NCBI GenBank assembly: GCA_947468275.1
Contig: CANIKO010000012.1
Location: forward strand, 1-64,000
DNA from: Bacteroidota bacterium
Lineage (GTDB): Bacteria; Bacteroidota; Bacteroidia; NS11-12g; UBA9320
Reading direction: 5' to 3'
Length of the DNA: 64,000 nucleotides
Below, one piece after another: positions 54,874 to 63,902 of this stretch (positions are counted from its first letter, which is position 1; the number at the start of each line of letters is the position of its first letter). The position numbers and the translations under genes are program-made. The notes below the pieces were generated by a model. The model saw only the letters and a program-made list of their open reading frames with translations, was not told the DNA's origin and made no database searches.

Positions 54874-55303
54874 ATGTTTGTGAGCATCCAACTAATGCTT
54901 TTCATTATTTATTTCACTCCTATATTTTCAATAATTTTAAACCTTAATACTTTTGGAAATTCACCGGTATAGCCTCCGCCATAATAGGTTTGTTTGTAAT
55001 TATTGTTGCTATTTTACAACTTAATAAAAAACTAACCCCATTTCTCCCACACCAAAAAACAGTGGCAATTTAATTCAAACAGGACTTTACAAATTCGTTC
55101 GTCATCCTATTTATTGAGGAATTATTTTAGCGGCATTAGGTTTTGGCATTTACAATGAAAGCCTATGGAAAATAACCATTGGTTTAGGCTTGTGGTTTTT
55201 ATTCCATTTCAAATCAAAGTATGAAGAAACCCTGCTTTTAAAGAGTTATCCTAAATTTGAAACATACAGGATACGTACACGTCGTTTTTTACCTTTTATT
55301 TAA
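54874..55303 (+). pseudogene. Disrupted isoprenylcysteine methyltransferase-like membrane gene
   Basis: Conceptual translation in two frames gives a start MFVSIQLMLFIIYFTPIF, a frameshift region with stops around 54975-55070, and then LIQTGLYKFVRHPIY, a TGA stop, and GIILAALGFGIYNESLWK up to FLPFI. The RHPIY motif and YPKFETYR region are those of ICMT/NnrU-like methyltransferases. At least one frameshift and one nonsense codon are present. Confidence 0.75.
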
Positions 55304-55393
55304 TTTACCTTATGTGACTTTGGTCACCTTTTAGCATTTTTTATTGTTTGAACTTTGTAGTGAAATTAATATTTACTAAAAGAAATAAAACAT

Positions 55394-55600
55394 ATGAAAA
55401 CAAACCTAGGTAACACGGACAAAATCATTCGACTTCTTGCTTCAGCAGTTATTGCTGTATTGTATTTTGCAAATTTAATTTCAGGCACCACAGCAATTGT
55501 GCTATTAATAGTTTCAGTAATATTAGTAGCTACTAGTTTTATAAGCTTTTGCCCTCTCTATTTTCTTTTTGGTACAAGTACCATTAAAAAAGGAAAATAA
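55394..55600 (+). CDS. DUF2892 (YgaP-like membrane) protein
   Basis: A 68-residue protein with two helices and the family start NLGNTDKIIRLLAS and the end FCPLYFLFGTSTIKK. In this family the CPLY motif is conserved. YgaP-like transmembrane units are often linked to rhodaneses, as in this cluster. Confidence 0.82.
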   Translation: MKTNLGNTDKIIRLLASAVIAVLYFANLISGTTAIVLLIVSVILVATSFISFCPLYFLFGTSTIKKGK

Positions 55601-55601
55601 T

Positions 55602-55970
55602 ATGGAGTGGCAAAATGTTTCTGTTATTTCATTAATTGGAATAGTGGCAGGATTATTAAGCGGATTACTTGGCCTTGGCGGAGCTATCATAATTATCCCA
55701 GCACTAGTAATGCTATTAGGGTTTTCACAACAAATGGCACAAGGCACAGCCTTAATGATGATGGTATTGCCGGTTGGAGCATTGGCTGCATTTCAATATT
55801 ATCAAAAAGGATTTGTAGATATAAAGACAGCTCTAATAATGGCTATTTTCTTTTTTATTGGAGGATACCTAGGCGCAAGGTTTGCAACTCACATACCTCA
55901 AGATGTTTTACGAAAATCATTTGCTGTAATGCTAGTATTAATTGCAGTAAAAATGTTTTTTGAAAAATAA
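55602..55970 (+). CDS. TauE/SafE-like membrane transporter, half size
   Basis: A 122-residue protein with four helices, about half of a full TauE/SafE permease. GLLSGLLGLGGAIIIIPAL is the repeat motif of the family. Half-size units are expected to dimerise. The ATG at 55602 follows the DUF2892 gene by 1 bp and is preferred over an upstream in-frame ATG. Substrate may be sulfite or another sulfur anion, judged by neighbours. Confidence 0.82.
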   Translation: MEWQNVSVISLIGIVAGLLSGLLGLGGAIIIIPALVMLLGFSQQMAQGTALMMMVLPVGALAAFQYYQKGFVDIKTALIMAIFFFIGGYLGARFATHIPQDVLRKSFAVMLVLIAVKMFFEK

Positions 55971-55979
55971 ATAAGTATA

Positions 55980-56582
55980 ATGATGATCAACTTTTGGAAT
56001 GAGCGCTATCGTGAAAAAGTGTTCTTATATGGTAAAGAGCCCAATGAATTTTTAGCACAACAACTTCAAAAAATTCAAACAGGAAAAATACTCTTCCCTT
56101 GCGAGGAAGAAGGACGAAATGCCGTTTATACAACAAAATTGGGTTGGGATACCTTCGCGTTTGACCTGAGTAAAGAAGGTTTCAAAAAAACAAAATTACT
56201 AGCAAAACATAATCAAGTAGAACTTAATTATCAAATTGCAGATGCCATAATGGTTGACTATCCAACTGAATCGTTTGATTCCGTAGCCTTAATTTTTGCG
56301 CACTTTCCTCCTACTATTAGGCAAAGCATTCATCAAAAAATTATTAATTGGTTAAATCTAGGTGGTATTTTAATTTTAGAAGCTTTTAATCAATTACAAC
56401 TAAACAATGCATCTGGCGGACCGACTGATTTAAATAGGCTTTATACTGAAGAAATAATAAAAGAAGATTTTAAACCTTTAAAAACAGAACTACTAGTTTC
56501 TTCCCAATTGATATTAAATGAAGGTAAATACCATCAGGGGAAGGCTGATATCATTAGATATGTAGGGATAAAAGATTATTAA
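55980..56582 (+). CDS. Class I SAM-dependent methyltransferase (TPMT/TehB-like)
   Basis: A 200-residue methyltransferase that starts FWNERYREKVFLYGKEPNEFL, a TehB/thiopurine-methyltransferase-like opening. Motif I is ILFPCEEEGRNAVY and the DLSKEGF acidic end follows; ALIFAHFPP is motif IV. It could methylate a small thiol or selenide/telluride. That is inference from family and sulfur genes around. Confidence 0.75.
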   Translation: MMINFWNERYREKVFLYGKEPNEFLAQQLQKIQTGKILFPCEEEGRNAVYTTKLGWDTFAFDLSKEGFKKTKLLAKHNQVELNYQIADAIMVDYPTESFDSVALIFAHFPPTIRQSIHQKIINWLNLGGILILEAFNQLQLNNASGGPTDLNRLYTEEIIKEDFKPLKTELLVSSQLILNEGKYHQGKADIIRYVGIKDY

Positions 56583-56676
56583 TTAGCTAAGTGTAATAAA
56601 TGTTACCAACCGTCAAAATTACTAGTACGACCTTTGTTAGTGAAGTTAAAACAAGTTAATTAAATATATAAAAAGT

Positions 56677-58362
56677 ATGAAATACGTTATTATTGGAGCC
56701 GTTGCCGGAGGAGCTAGCACAGCAGCTAGATTGCGAAGAATGGATGAAAAAGCGGAAATTATTATTTTCGAAAAAGGAGAATATATCTCTTATGCAAATT
56801 GTGGCCTTCCATATTATATTGGAAATGTTATAAAAAACAGAGATGCATTATTTGTTCAGACTGCGGCCTCGTTTAATCAACGATTTAATATTGATGTACG
56901 AGTAAAAACTGAAGTAGTAGCTATTGATACAGAGCGCAAAACAATAACCGCAATTAATCAGGTTACTAATAATCAATATACCGAATCGTATGACAAATTA
57001 GTATTATCACCAGGTGCCGACCCTGTTCGTCCGCCATTACCGGGTATTGGGCTTGAAGGAATTTTCACCTTGCGAAATGTTACAGATACAGATTACATAA
57101 AAAGCTATGTCGATGCCCACAAATCAGGGAAAGCTGTTGTAGTAGGTGGTGGATTTATAGGACTTGAAATGGCAGAAAATCTGGTCCATTTAGGTTTAGA
57201 AGTGAGTATAATTGAAATGGGAAACCAAGTTTTGGCCCCCGTCGATTTTCCTATAGCAGCAATTGTGCAACAACATATTAGAGTAAAAGGGGTAGATCTA
57301 CGATTGAATACAAGTGTTTCAGGATTTGAGAAAAAGCACAATCAATTGAGGGTGCTACTGAGCACTGGCGATGAGATTGAAGCTGATGTTGTTATTCTTT
57401 CCATTGGAGTGCGCCCTGATACCCGATTAGCGATAAACGCAGGACTTCAATTGGGAAATGCAAAAGGAATTTTTGTAAATGAATATTTGCAAACCTCCAA
57501 TCCTGATATTTATGCTGTAGGAGATGCCATTGAATTTGCCAATCCTATTACCAAACAATCCATGAATACTTATTTGGCAGGACCTGCAAATAAACAAGGT
57601 AGAATTTGTGCTAACAATATTGTTTTAGGAAACAAAGAAAAATATAATGGCGCAATAAATACTGCAATTGTAAAAGTATTTGACATTACCGTGGCGACAG
57701 CTGGAACAGCCTCTAAGCATTTGGATAGTGCAAAAATACCTCATATTGTCTCTACAACTCACAGTGGTTCTCATGCCGGTTATTTCCCGGGCTCCCACCA
57801 AATGCATATTCAAATTGCATTTTCTCCCAATAACGGTAGACTGTTAAGTGCTCAAATAGCGGGTCATGAAGGCGTTGATAAACGCATGGAAATGTTCTCA
57901 TCTGCCATTAAAAGAAATAGTACCATTTTTGAATTAATGGAAATGGAACATGCTTATGCACCCCCATTTTCCTCCGCCAAAGACCCTGTAAATATTGCAG
58001 GATTTGTGGCAGAAAATATTTTAAATGATAGAATGACTCCTTTTTACTGGAATCAAATTGAAAATATTGAAATCGATAGTATTTTGATAGACGTGCGCAC
58101 TAAAAAGGAACATCGTGATGGGACTATACCAAATGCTATAAATATCCCTTTGGATGAGTTGAGAAGTAATTTAAATTTAATACCAAAGGACAAAACGATC
58201 TATGTTTTTTGTGAAGTAGGACAGCGAGGATATTTGTCCCAAAGAATTTTAAATCAAAATGGATTCGAAAACGTTAATAATCTTTCTGGCGGTTATTTGA
58301 CTTGGAAAAACTGTATGGTAGAATCAAAAATAAAGTCAGAATCGAGTGTATTATTCGTATAA
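56677..58362 (+). CDS. CoA-disulfide reductase with C-terminal rhodanese domain
   Basis: A 561-residue flavoprotein: FAD-binding start VIIGAVAGGASTAARLR, single active-site Cys42 in YANCGLPYYIG, NAD-binding VVVGGGFIGLEMAENL and VGDAIEF. The dimer domain has HSGSHAGYFPG. A rhodanese domain (about 470-550) has its active Cys512 in FCEVGQRG. This CoADR-Rhd layout is known from NADH-dependent per- and polysulfide reductases, which release sulfide from CoA- or glutathione-persulfides. Confidence 0.9.
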   Translation: MKYVIIGAVAGGASTAARLRRMDEKAEIIIFEKGEYISYANCGLPYYIGNVIKNRDALFVQTAASFNQRFNIDVRVKTEVVAIDTERKTITAINQVTNNQYTESYDKLVLSPGADPVRPPLPGIGLEGIFTLRNVTDTDYIKSYVDAHKSGKAVVVGGGFIGLEMAENLVHLGLEVSIIEMGNQVLAPVDFPIAAIVQQHIRVKGVDLRLNTSVSGFEKKHNQLRVLLSTGDEIEADVVILSIGVRPDTRLAINAGLQLGNAKGIFVNEYLQTSNPDIYAVGDAIEFANPITKQSMNTYLAGPANKQGRICANNIVLGNKEKYNGAINTAIVKVFDITVATAGTASKHLDSAKIPHIVSTTHSGSHAGYFPGSHQMHIQIAFSPNNGRLLSAQIAGHEGVDKRMEMFSSAIKRNSTIFELMEMEHAYAPPFSSAKDPVNIAGFVAENILNDRMTPFYWNQIENIEIDSILIDVRTKKEHRDGTIPNAINIPLDELRSNLNLIPKDKTIYVFCEVGQRGYLSQRILNQNGFENVNNLSGGYLTWKNCMVESKIKSESSVLFV

Positions 58363-58416
58363 TTAAAAATATTCTGCTATGTAACAAATGTAGCTGATTC
58401 TAAAAATTGACGATTG

Positions 58417-58424
58417 TAACTTTG
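58417..58424 (+). promoter_or_regulatory. -7 box before the small rhodanese operon
   Basis: TAACTTTG fits TAnnTTTG, 30 bp ahead of the ATG at 58455. A TTGA at 58407-58410 is too near to serve as -33, so the call is tentative. Confidence 0.35.
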
Positions 58425-58454
58425 AAATTCAATATTATAAAATATTACAACTGA

Positions 58455-58661
58455 ATGTACTTTATTAAACGGCATATACTGACCATTACAGGAGTGGTGA
58501 TAGGTGCAATTGGCGGCTACCTTTACTACCATTTTGTGGGTTGTGCTAGCGGCAATTGCACTATAACTTCAAAACCCCTGAATAGTACCTTATATGGCTC
58601 CATAATGGGAGGACTATTTTTAAACATATTTCAAAAACAAAATAAAAAAAATGAACATTGA
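58455..58661 (+). CDS. DUF6132-like small membrane protein
   Basis: A 68-residue protein with two helices and the motif VGCASGNCTITSKP between them, the mark of DUF6132 proteins found beside rhodanese/thioredoxin genes. Overlaps the next gene by 11 bp. Confidence 0.75.
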   Translation: MYFIKRHILTITGVVIGAIGGYLYYHFVGCASGNCTITSKPLNSTLYGSIMGGLFLNIFQKQNKKNEH

Positions 58662-58935
58662 AAAAATTATCAAAGAAAAACAAGGTACAATTGTAGATGT
58701 TAGAACTCCTCATGAATTTATGGGAGGTCATGTTACTGGATCAATTAACATTCCAGTGCAAGAACTTTCAGAAAGAATGAATGAACTTAAAGCGCTAAAA
58801 ACCCCACTAGTTTTATGCTGTGCATCAGGTGGCAGAAGTGGAATGGCTCATGGCTTCTTGGCTCAACAAGGTATTGAATGTTGCAATGGAGGTTCATGGT
58901 TAGAGGTAAACTACTTTCACGCTCAAACAGTTTAA
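58651..58935 (+). CDS. Rhodanese-like sulfurtransferase
   Basis: A 94-residue single-domain rhodanese: DVRTPHEFMGGHVTGSINIP and the active loop CCASGGRSG with a CC doublet. It carries persulfide sulfur on the second Cys. Overlaps the DUF6132 gene by 11 bp and is followed after 4 bp by another rhodanese. Confidence 0.88.
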   Translation: MNIEKIIKEKQGTIVDVRTPHEFMGGHVTGSINIPVQELSERMNELKALKTPLVLCCASGGRSGMAHGFLAQQGIECCNGGSWLEVNYFHAQTV

Positions 58936-58939
58936 TAAA

Positions 58940-59257
58940 ATGATAAACGCACTAAAGAATTTATTCGGATTTGGTCCTAAAGTCGACTTTAATGAACTTG
59001 TTCAACAAGGCGCAATTATTTTGGATGTTCGAACCAAAGGCGAATATGTCGGAGGCAATATTAAAGGTTCTATGAATATCACCGTTGATCAACTTCAAAA
59101 CAATCTTCACAAATTGAAAGATAAAAATCAACCCATCATAACATGTTGTGCATCAGGTATGCGAAGTGCATCAGCAAAAAGTATTTTAAAATCAAATGGC
59201 TTCACTAAGGTACATAATGGTGGCGGATGGAGCAGCTTAAGAAGCAAAATAAGATGA
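58940..59257 (+). CDS. Rhodanese-like sulfurtransferase
   Basis: A 105-residue single-domain rhodanese with an N-terminal FGFGPKVDFNELV, DVRTKGEYVGGNIKGSMN, active loop CCASGMRSAS and end NGGGWSSL. Second of the pair, with similar CC loop, so probably from duplication. It overlaps the next gene by 4 bp (ATGA). Confidence 0.88.
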   Translation: MINALKNLFGFGPKVDFNELVQQGAIILDVRTKGEYVGGNIKGSMNITVDQLQNNLHKLKDKNQPIITCCASGMRSASAKSILKSNGFTKVHNGGGWSSLRSKIR

Positions 59258-59496
59258 TAAAACAAACACTATTTACAGGATGGCACTTTATGCGCTGGCT
59301 TCGGTTAATTGTTGGTGTTTTTATTGGAATTCAAGCCATCACAATGCATCTACCTATGTCAGGATTTATAGCAGCATTCTTTTTATTTCAGGCAGCTACT
59401 AATACAGGATGCTGCGGAACAACTAGTTGCTCAGCTCCAACAATAAAAGTCAATCCTACCAAAATTGAAGAGATACAATACGAAGAAATAAAGTAA
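59254..59496 (+). CDS. DUF2892-like small membrane protein with cysteine-rich tail
   Basis: An 80-residue protein. The start at 59254 overlaps the preceding stop and is preferred over an upstream in-frame ATG within the rhodanese gene. Two helices are followed by [11 protein letters not shown], a cluster of three cysteines, perhaps a membrane-side acceptor of sulfur or metal. Confidence 0.72.
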   Translation: MIKQTLFTGWHFMRWLRLIVGVFIGIQAITMHLPMSGFIAAFFLFQAATNTGCCGTTSCSAPTIKVNPTKIEEIQYEEIK

Positions 59497-59500
59497 AAAA

Positions 59501-59800
59501 ATGGCAACAACATTTTCAGAAATAATTGATAGCCCCACCCCTACTTTAGTTGATTTTTCAGCCGAATGGTGTGGGCCATGCAAGGCCATGAAACCAATAT
59601 TAGAAGAATTAAAAACTAAAATTGGCGACAAAGCCAAAATAATAAAAATAGATGTAGATAAAAACCCTAACGCAGCAAGTACCTATAGAATTCGAGGGGT
59701 TCCTACACTTATTCTGTTTAAAAAAGGTGAAATAAAATGGAGACAATCTGGAGTAGTTTCAGCCAAAGATCTTGAAAAAATAATCAATTTAAATACTTAA
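59501..59800 (+). CDS. Thioredoxin
   Basis: A 99-residue thioredoxin with [14 protein letters not shown] active site (Cys29/Cys32), [22 protein letters not shown] with the cis-Pro. Shorter than usual at the C terminus by only a few residues. It probably reduces persulfides made by the rhodaneses. Confidence 0.92.
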   Translation: MATTFSEIIDSPTPTLVDFSAEWCGPCKAMKPILEELKTKIGDKAKIIKIDVDKNPNAASTYRIRGVPTLILFKKGEIKWRQSGVVSAKDLEKIINLNT

Positions 59801-59807
59801 ATATAAA

Positions 59808-60521
59808 ATGAAAAAATACTTATCAATAAGTTTATTACTCTTTACAATTTCATTAAATAGTTGTACCAACGGTAAAAACAAAACACCACAAACAACTCTT
59901 TCACCAACTGAATTTGAAGCTAAAATTAATGAGATACCTAACCCTCCTCTTTTAGATGTAAGAACTCCAGATGAATTTTCAAAAGGACATATTAAAAATG
60001 CATTAAATTATGATTGGAACGGAAATGATTTTGAAAAACAAATCGCACTACTTGATAAGTCAAAACCCGTTTTTGTATATTGTTTAAGTGGAGGACGAAG
60101 TTCATCCGCTGCTAGCCAAATGCGTTCAGAAGGATTTAAAGAAGTATATGAATTGGATGGCGGCATGATGAAATGGCGAAGTGCCAATCTTCCTGAAACC
60201 ACAAATAATGCGACCGTTTCCACTGGAATGACAAAACAACAATTTGAAGAATTAATCAATTCCGATAAATTAGTATTGATAGATTTTTATGCTGATTGGT
60301 GTGCCCCCTGTCAAAAAATGAAACCGTATTTAGATGAAATATCTAGAGATATGGCTGACAAAGTTATTATTGTGAGAATTAACTCTGATGAAAATCCTGC
60401 ACTTTGTAAAGAATTAAAAATTGATGCGTTGCCAACTTTGCAAGTCTATAAAACTAAAATTCTTAGTTGGTCAAACACAGGATTTATTAAAAAAGAAGAA
60501 GTATTAAAACAACTTCAGTAA
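59808..60521 (+). CDS. Rhodanese-thioredoxin fusion lipoprotein
   Basis: A 237-residue periplasmic or surface lipoprotein (signal with SLNSCTNG lipobox). It joins a rhodanese domain (about 35-130, DVRTPDEFSKGH, active loop CLSGGRSSS) and a thioredoxin domain (about 140-237, FYADWCAPCQKMKP). The fusion suggests direct handing of sulfane sulfur to the thioredoxin. Ends 7 bp before the convergent gltA stop. Confidence 0.9.
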   Translation: MKKYLSISLLLFTISLNSCTNGKNKTPQTTLSPTEFEAKINEIPNPPLLDVRTPDEFSKGHIKNALNYDWNGNDFEKQIALLDKSKPVFVYCLSGGRSSSAASQMRSEGFKEVYELDGGMMKWRSANLPETTNNATVSTGMTKQQFEELINSDKLVLIDFYADWCAPCQKMKPYLDEISRDMADKVIIVRINSDENPALCKELKIDALPTLQVYKTKILSWSNTGFIKKEEVLKQLQ

Positions 60522-60528
60522 TTTAGAT

Positions 60529-61815
60529 TTATCGATTGCTTCTTTCCACATAGGGACGAAGTGTTTCCCCAGTATAAATTTGACGCGGACGGCCAATTGG
60601 CTGTTTCTGTTCACGCATTTCATTGCATTGAGCTATCCAACCTGGTAAGCGACCAAGTGCAAATAATACGGTGAACATTTCAACTGGGAAGCCCATTGCT
60701 CTGTATATAATACCTGAATAAAAGTCAACATTAGGGAACAATTTACGTTCAATAAAATACGGATCGGCTAAAGCGGTCTCCTCCAATTTCTTAGCTATTT
60801 CAAGAGTTGAATCATTTACTCCTAACTTATTTAAAACATCATCACAAGCCTTTTTAATAATTTTAGCACGAGGATCAAAGTTTTTATAAACCCTATGACC
60901 AAAGCCCATTAAACGGAAATTATCATTTTTATCTTTAGCCTTTTCTACCCATTTCTCTACATTACCACCATCTGCTTTAATAAATTCGAGCATTTCTATC
61001 ACTTCCTGATTGGCACCACCATGCAATGGCCCCCAAAGTGCAGCAACGCCAGCCCCAACCGAAGCATACAAATTTGCATGAGATGAACCTACTAGGCGAA
61101 CTGTTGAAGTACTACAATTTTGTTCATGGTCGGCATGAAGTATCAAAAGTTTATTAAGCGCATTTACTAACACAGGATCAATATCATAATCTTCTGTTAC
61201 GTGCTTAAAGGTCATATTAAGAAAATTAGAAACATAGTCTAATTTGTTTTGAGGATAGTTGAATGGATGACCTAGACTCTTTTTATATATCATTGCACAA
61301 ATCGTTGGCATTTTGGCCAACAACCTATACACATTAAGCATCTTTTGTGAATCATTTTGAACAGTTCCTAAACTTTCAGGATAAAAAGAAGACAGTGATG
61401 AAATCATGGCTATAAGCTGACCCATTGGATGACTACCAGTTGGCCAAGCTTCAAATATGTTTTTCATATCTTCGTTTACCAAAGTATGGCTCCGAATATT
61501 CATATCAAATTCGTCATACTGTGTCTTATTTGGTAACTCACCATTTATTAAAAGATAAGCAACTTCCATAAAAGTTGCATTTTCTGCTAAATCTTCTATT
61601 GAATACCCCCTATGGCGAAGTATACCCAGTTCACCATCCAAATAAGTTATTGAACTTGCTGTGGCACCAGAATTTTTGTAGCCTACATCAAAAGTAATGG
61701 CACCGGTTTTGGCTCTTAAATCTGAAATATCGATTCCTACTTCTTGTTCTGATCCTATAATTAAAGGCAATTCAATTTCTTTGCCCTGTAAACTGATTTT
61801 AGCGGTTTCGCTCAT
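60529..61815 (-). CDS. gltA: Citrate synthase
   Basis: The type II citrate synthase condenses oxaloacetate with acetyl-CoA. Motifs: HADHEQNCSTSTVR, GPLHGGANQEVI, GFGHRVYKNFDPR and FYSGIIYRAMGFP. From the ATG at 61815 (MSETAKISLQG) the protein has 428 residues, as expected. An in-frame ATG at 61866 would add 17 residues of non-family sequence. A TACCTTCG box lies between the two on the reverse strand. Confidence 0.95.
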   Translation of the reverse strand: MSETAKISLQGKEIELPLIIGSEQEVGIDISDLRAKTGAITFDVGYKNSGATASSITYLDGELGILRHRGYSIEDLAENATFMEVAYLLINGELPNKTQYDEFDMNIRSHTLVNEDMKNIFEAWPTGSHPMGQLIAMISSLSSFYPESLGTVQNDSQKMLNVYRLLAKMPTICAMIYKKSLGHPFNYPQNKLDYVSNFLNMTFKHVTEDYDIDPVLVNALNKLLILHADHEQNCSTSTVRLVGSSHANLYASVGAGVAALWGPLHGGANQEVIEMLEFIKADGGNVEKWVEKAKDKNDNFRLMGFGHRVYKNFDPRAKIIKKACDDVLNKLGVNDSTLEIAKKLEETALADPYFIERKLFPNVDFYSGIIYRAMGFPVEMFTVLFALGRLPGWIAQCNEMREQKQPIGRPRQIYTGETLRPYVERSNR

Positions 61816-62042
61816 GAGGTGATTGGTGTTTAAAAACTGTTGCGAAGGTAGTATTTTCAAATCCATATTAAATAAAGAAAATGATTTTTTTTACTATTTA
61901 AAAACAATAAAAATACAAGGTTGGGGTTTCAAAAAAAACATTCAATTTTATACTTATTATCAAATTTTTTGCACTTTTTAAAATTATAGTCAAAAAGCAA
62001 TAATTTATGTATTAAAACACCTTAAAAGTTTACTAATTTAAA

Positions 62043-63416
62043 TTACTCAGCAGGTTTTAATTTGGCTGTAAAGTGCCTCAGCATTTGGGATTCTTCAGTA
62101 ATTACTAATCCTTTAATTTCTTTCCTATTATTGAATACTTCGATAATCACCTCCGACACATAATCTATATGGCTTTGCGTATACACCCTTCTTGGAATGG
62201 CTAAACGCACCAGTTCCATTTGTGCTGGTATAAGTTTATGGGCATCATCATATTTACCAAACATAAGTGAACCTATTTCCACACCACGAATTCCTCCTGA
62301 AATATACAATGCCCCTACTAAAGCCTGACCAGGATATTGATCAACAGGAATATGCGATAAAAATTGCTTTGCATCTAAATAAACAGCATGCCCTCCTGCT
62401 GGCTGCATCACTGGTACTCCTGCTGCTATTAATTTATTGGTAAGGTATTCGATGCTTCTTATACGATAATGTAAATAATTTTCTTCCATTACTTCTTTCA
62501 ACCCAATGGCGATTGCTTCTAAATCTCTGCCTGCTAAACCACCATAAGTAGGAAAGCCTTCCGTAATAACTAATAAATTCCTGCAATTGAGCGCAAGCTT
62601 TTCATCGTGCATCGCTAAAAAACCTCCAATATTGGCAAATGCATCTTTTTTTGCACTCATGGTGCAGCCGTCGGCAAGCGAAAAAAGCTCCCGTGCTATT
62701 TCTGATACTTCCTTATCGGCATAGCCCTCTTCACGTATTTTTATGAAATATGAATTCTCAGCAAATCTGCAGGCATCAATAAAAAGTGGAATTTTATTAT
62801 CATTACAAACTTTTTTTACATCCTTTATATTTTGCATGCTTACCGGCTGGCCTCCACCAGAATTATTAGTCACGGTTATAATACAAAGTGGAATATTGGC
62901 CGCTCCCTTTTCGACAATAAAATTTTCCAATGCCCTTACATCCATATTTCCTTTAAATGGAGCTGAAATAGTTGGATATTTTCCTTCTTCACAAAGCAAA
63001 TCGACACCTTCGGCACCTGAAAACTCAATATTTGCACGTGTTGTATCAAACAATGTATTGCTAACAAAATATTTACCTTTTCCTCCAAGTATGCTAAAAA
63101 GAATTTTTTCTGCTGCCCTTCCTTGATGAGTAGGAATCACAATTGGCATTCCTGTAATATCCTGTATTACTTTTTCAAAACGAAAAAAACTTGGACTACC
63201 GGCATACGATTCATCTCCCTGCATAATGCCTGCCCACTGATTACTGCTCATGGCACTAGTTCCGCTGTCGGTAAGCAAATCAATAATAACATCTTTGGCT
63301 TTTATTAAAAAGGGGTTATAGTGAGCTTCTTTTAATAATTCAATTCGTTGTTCTTTTGTTGTAAAATAAATAGGTTCTACAGACTTAATTTTAAAAGGCT
63401 CTATTATGGTTTTCAT
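62043..63416 (-). CDS. tnaA: Tryptophanase (tyrosine phenol-lyase family)
   Basis: A 457-residue PLP beta-eliminating lyase. It has DSGTSAMSSNQWAGIM, DESYAGS, PTHQGRAAE, Asp214 (FIDACRFAENS), PLP Lys257 (SAKKDAF), and IPRRVYTQSH at the end. RGVEIGSLMFG fits tryptophanase better than tyrosine phenol-lyase, but LAGRDLEAIAIGL occurs in both. It forms indole, pyruvate and ammonia if it is TnaA. Monocistronic; the next gene on this strand is 114 bp upstream. Confidence 0.88.
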   Translation of the reverse strand: MKTIIEPFKIKSVEPIYFTTKEQRIELLKEAHYNPFLIKAKDVIIDLLTDSGTSAMSSNQWAGIMQGDESYAGSPSFFRFEKVIQDITGMPIVIPTHQGRAAEKILFSILGGKGKYFVSNTLFDTTRANIEFSGAEGVDLLCEEGKYPTISAPFKGNMDVRALENFIVEKGAANIPLCIITVTNNSGGGQPVSMQNIKDVKKVCNDNKIPLFIDACRFAENSYFIKIREEGYADKEVSEIARELFSLADGCTMSAKKDAFANIGGFLAMHDEKLALNCRNLLVITEGFPTYGGLAGRDLEAIAIGLKEVMEENYLHYRIRSIEYLTNKLIAAGVPVMQPAGGHAVYLDAKQFLSHIPVDQYPGQALVGALYISGGIRGVEIGSLMFGKYDDAHKLIPAQMELVRLAIPRRVYTQSHIDYVSEVIIEVFNNRKEIKGLVITEESQMLRHFTAKLKPAE

Positions 63417-63530
63417 ATATTTAATTCTATTTTTTTGGGGTCAATTAAGATTTACATTAAAACCGTTTGAATGATTTATAATTATTTAATTAGCCCTAAA
63501 ATTTAAAAGACTAACTAACATCGAAAGACA

Positions 63531-63902
63531 TTATATATTATTTTTACTTAACTCCTCGCCCTGACGATTTTGTTCCTCCAAAGTCCAACCATCCGTAAAT
63601 GTTGTTTCCAACCATACCTTTCCTGATTTGCGAAAAACCTGAGCACCCAACCCATATACATCTTTAAATCCCTGCCCCAAATCAACAACTGTCATTTCTG
63701 GGCTAATACTAATTACTTCCTGATTATTGCTATTCCTAAATTCACCTAATTTTTTATTTTTCAGTTTCAAATATTTTCTCTCAAAAACACCATTAGAACT
63801 GTATGACTTTGAGAAAAATTCAAGTTTAAGGTAAGGAAAAATAGAATTAAATTCCTCCTGTAACGCAATAATTGCAGTTTGGTCATTAATCCTTAGAGTC
63901 AT
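63531..63902 (-). CDS. Conserved hypothetical protein
   Basis: A 123-residue soluble protein with no signal; end region WLETTFTDGWTLEEQNRQGEEL. It looks like a conserved small Bacteroidota protein I have no name for. The window ends with 98 bp in which I see nothing. Confidence 0.65.
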   Translation of the reverse strand: MTLRINDQTAIIALQEEFNSIFPYLKLEFFSKSYSSNGVFERKYLKLKNKKLGEFRNSNNQEVISISPEMTVVDLGQGFKDVYGLGAQVFRKSGKVWLETTFTDGWTLEEQNRQGEELSKNNI

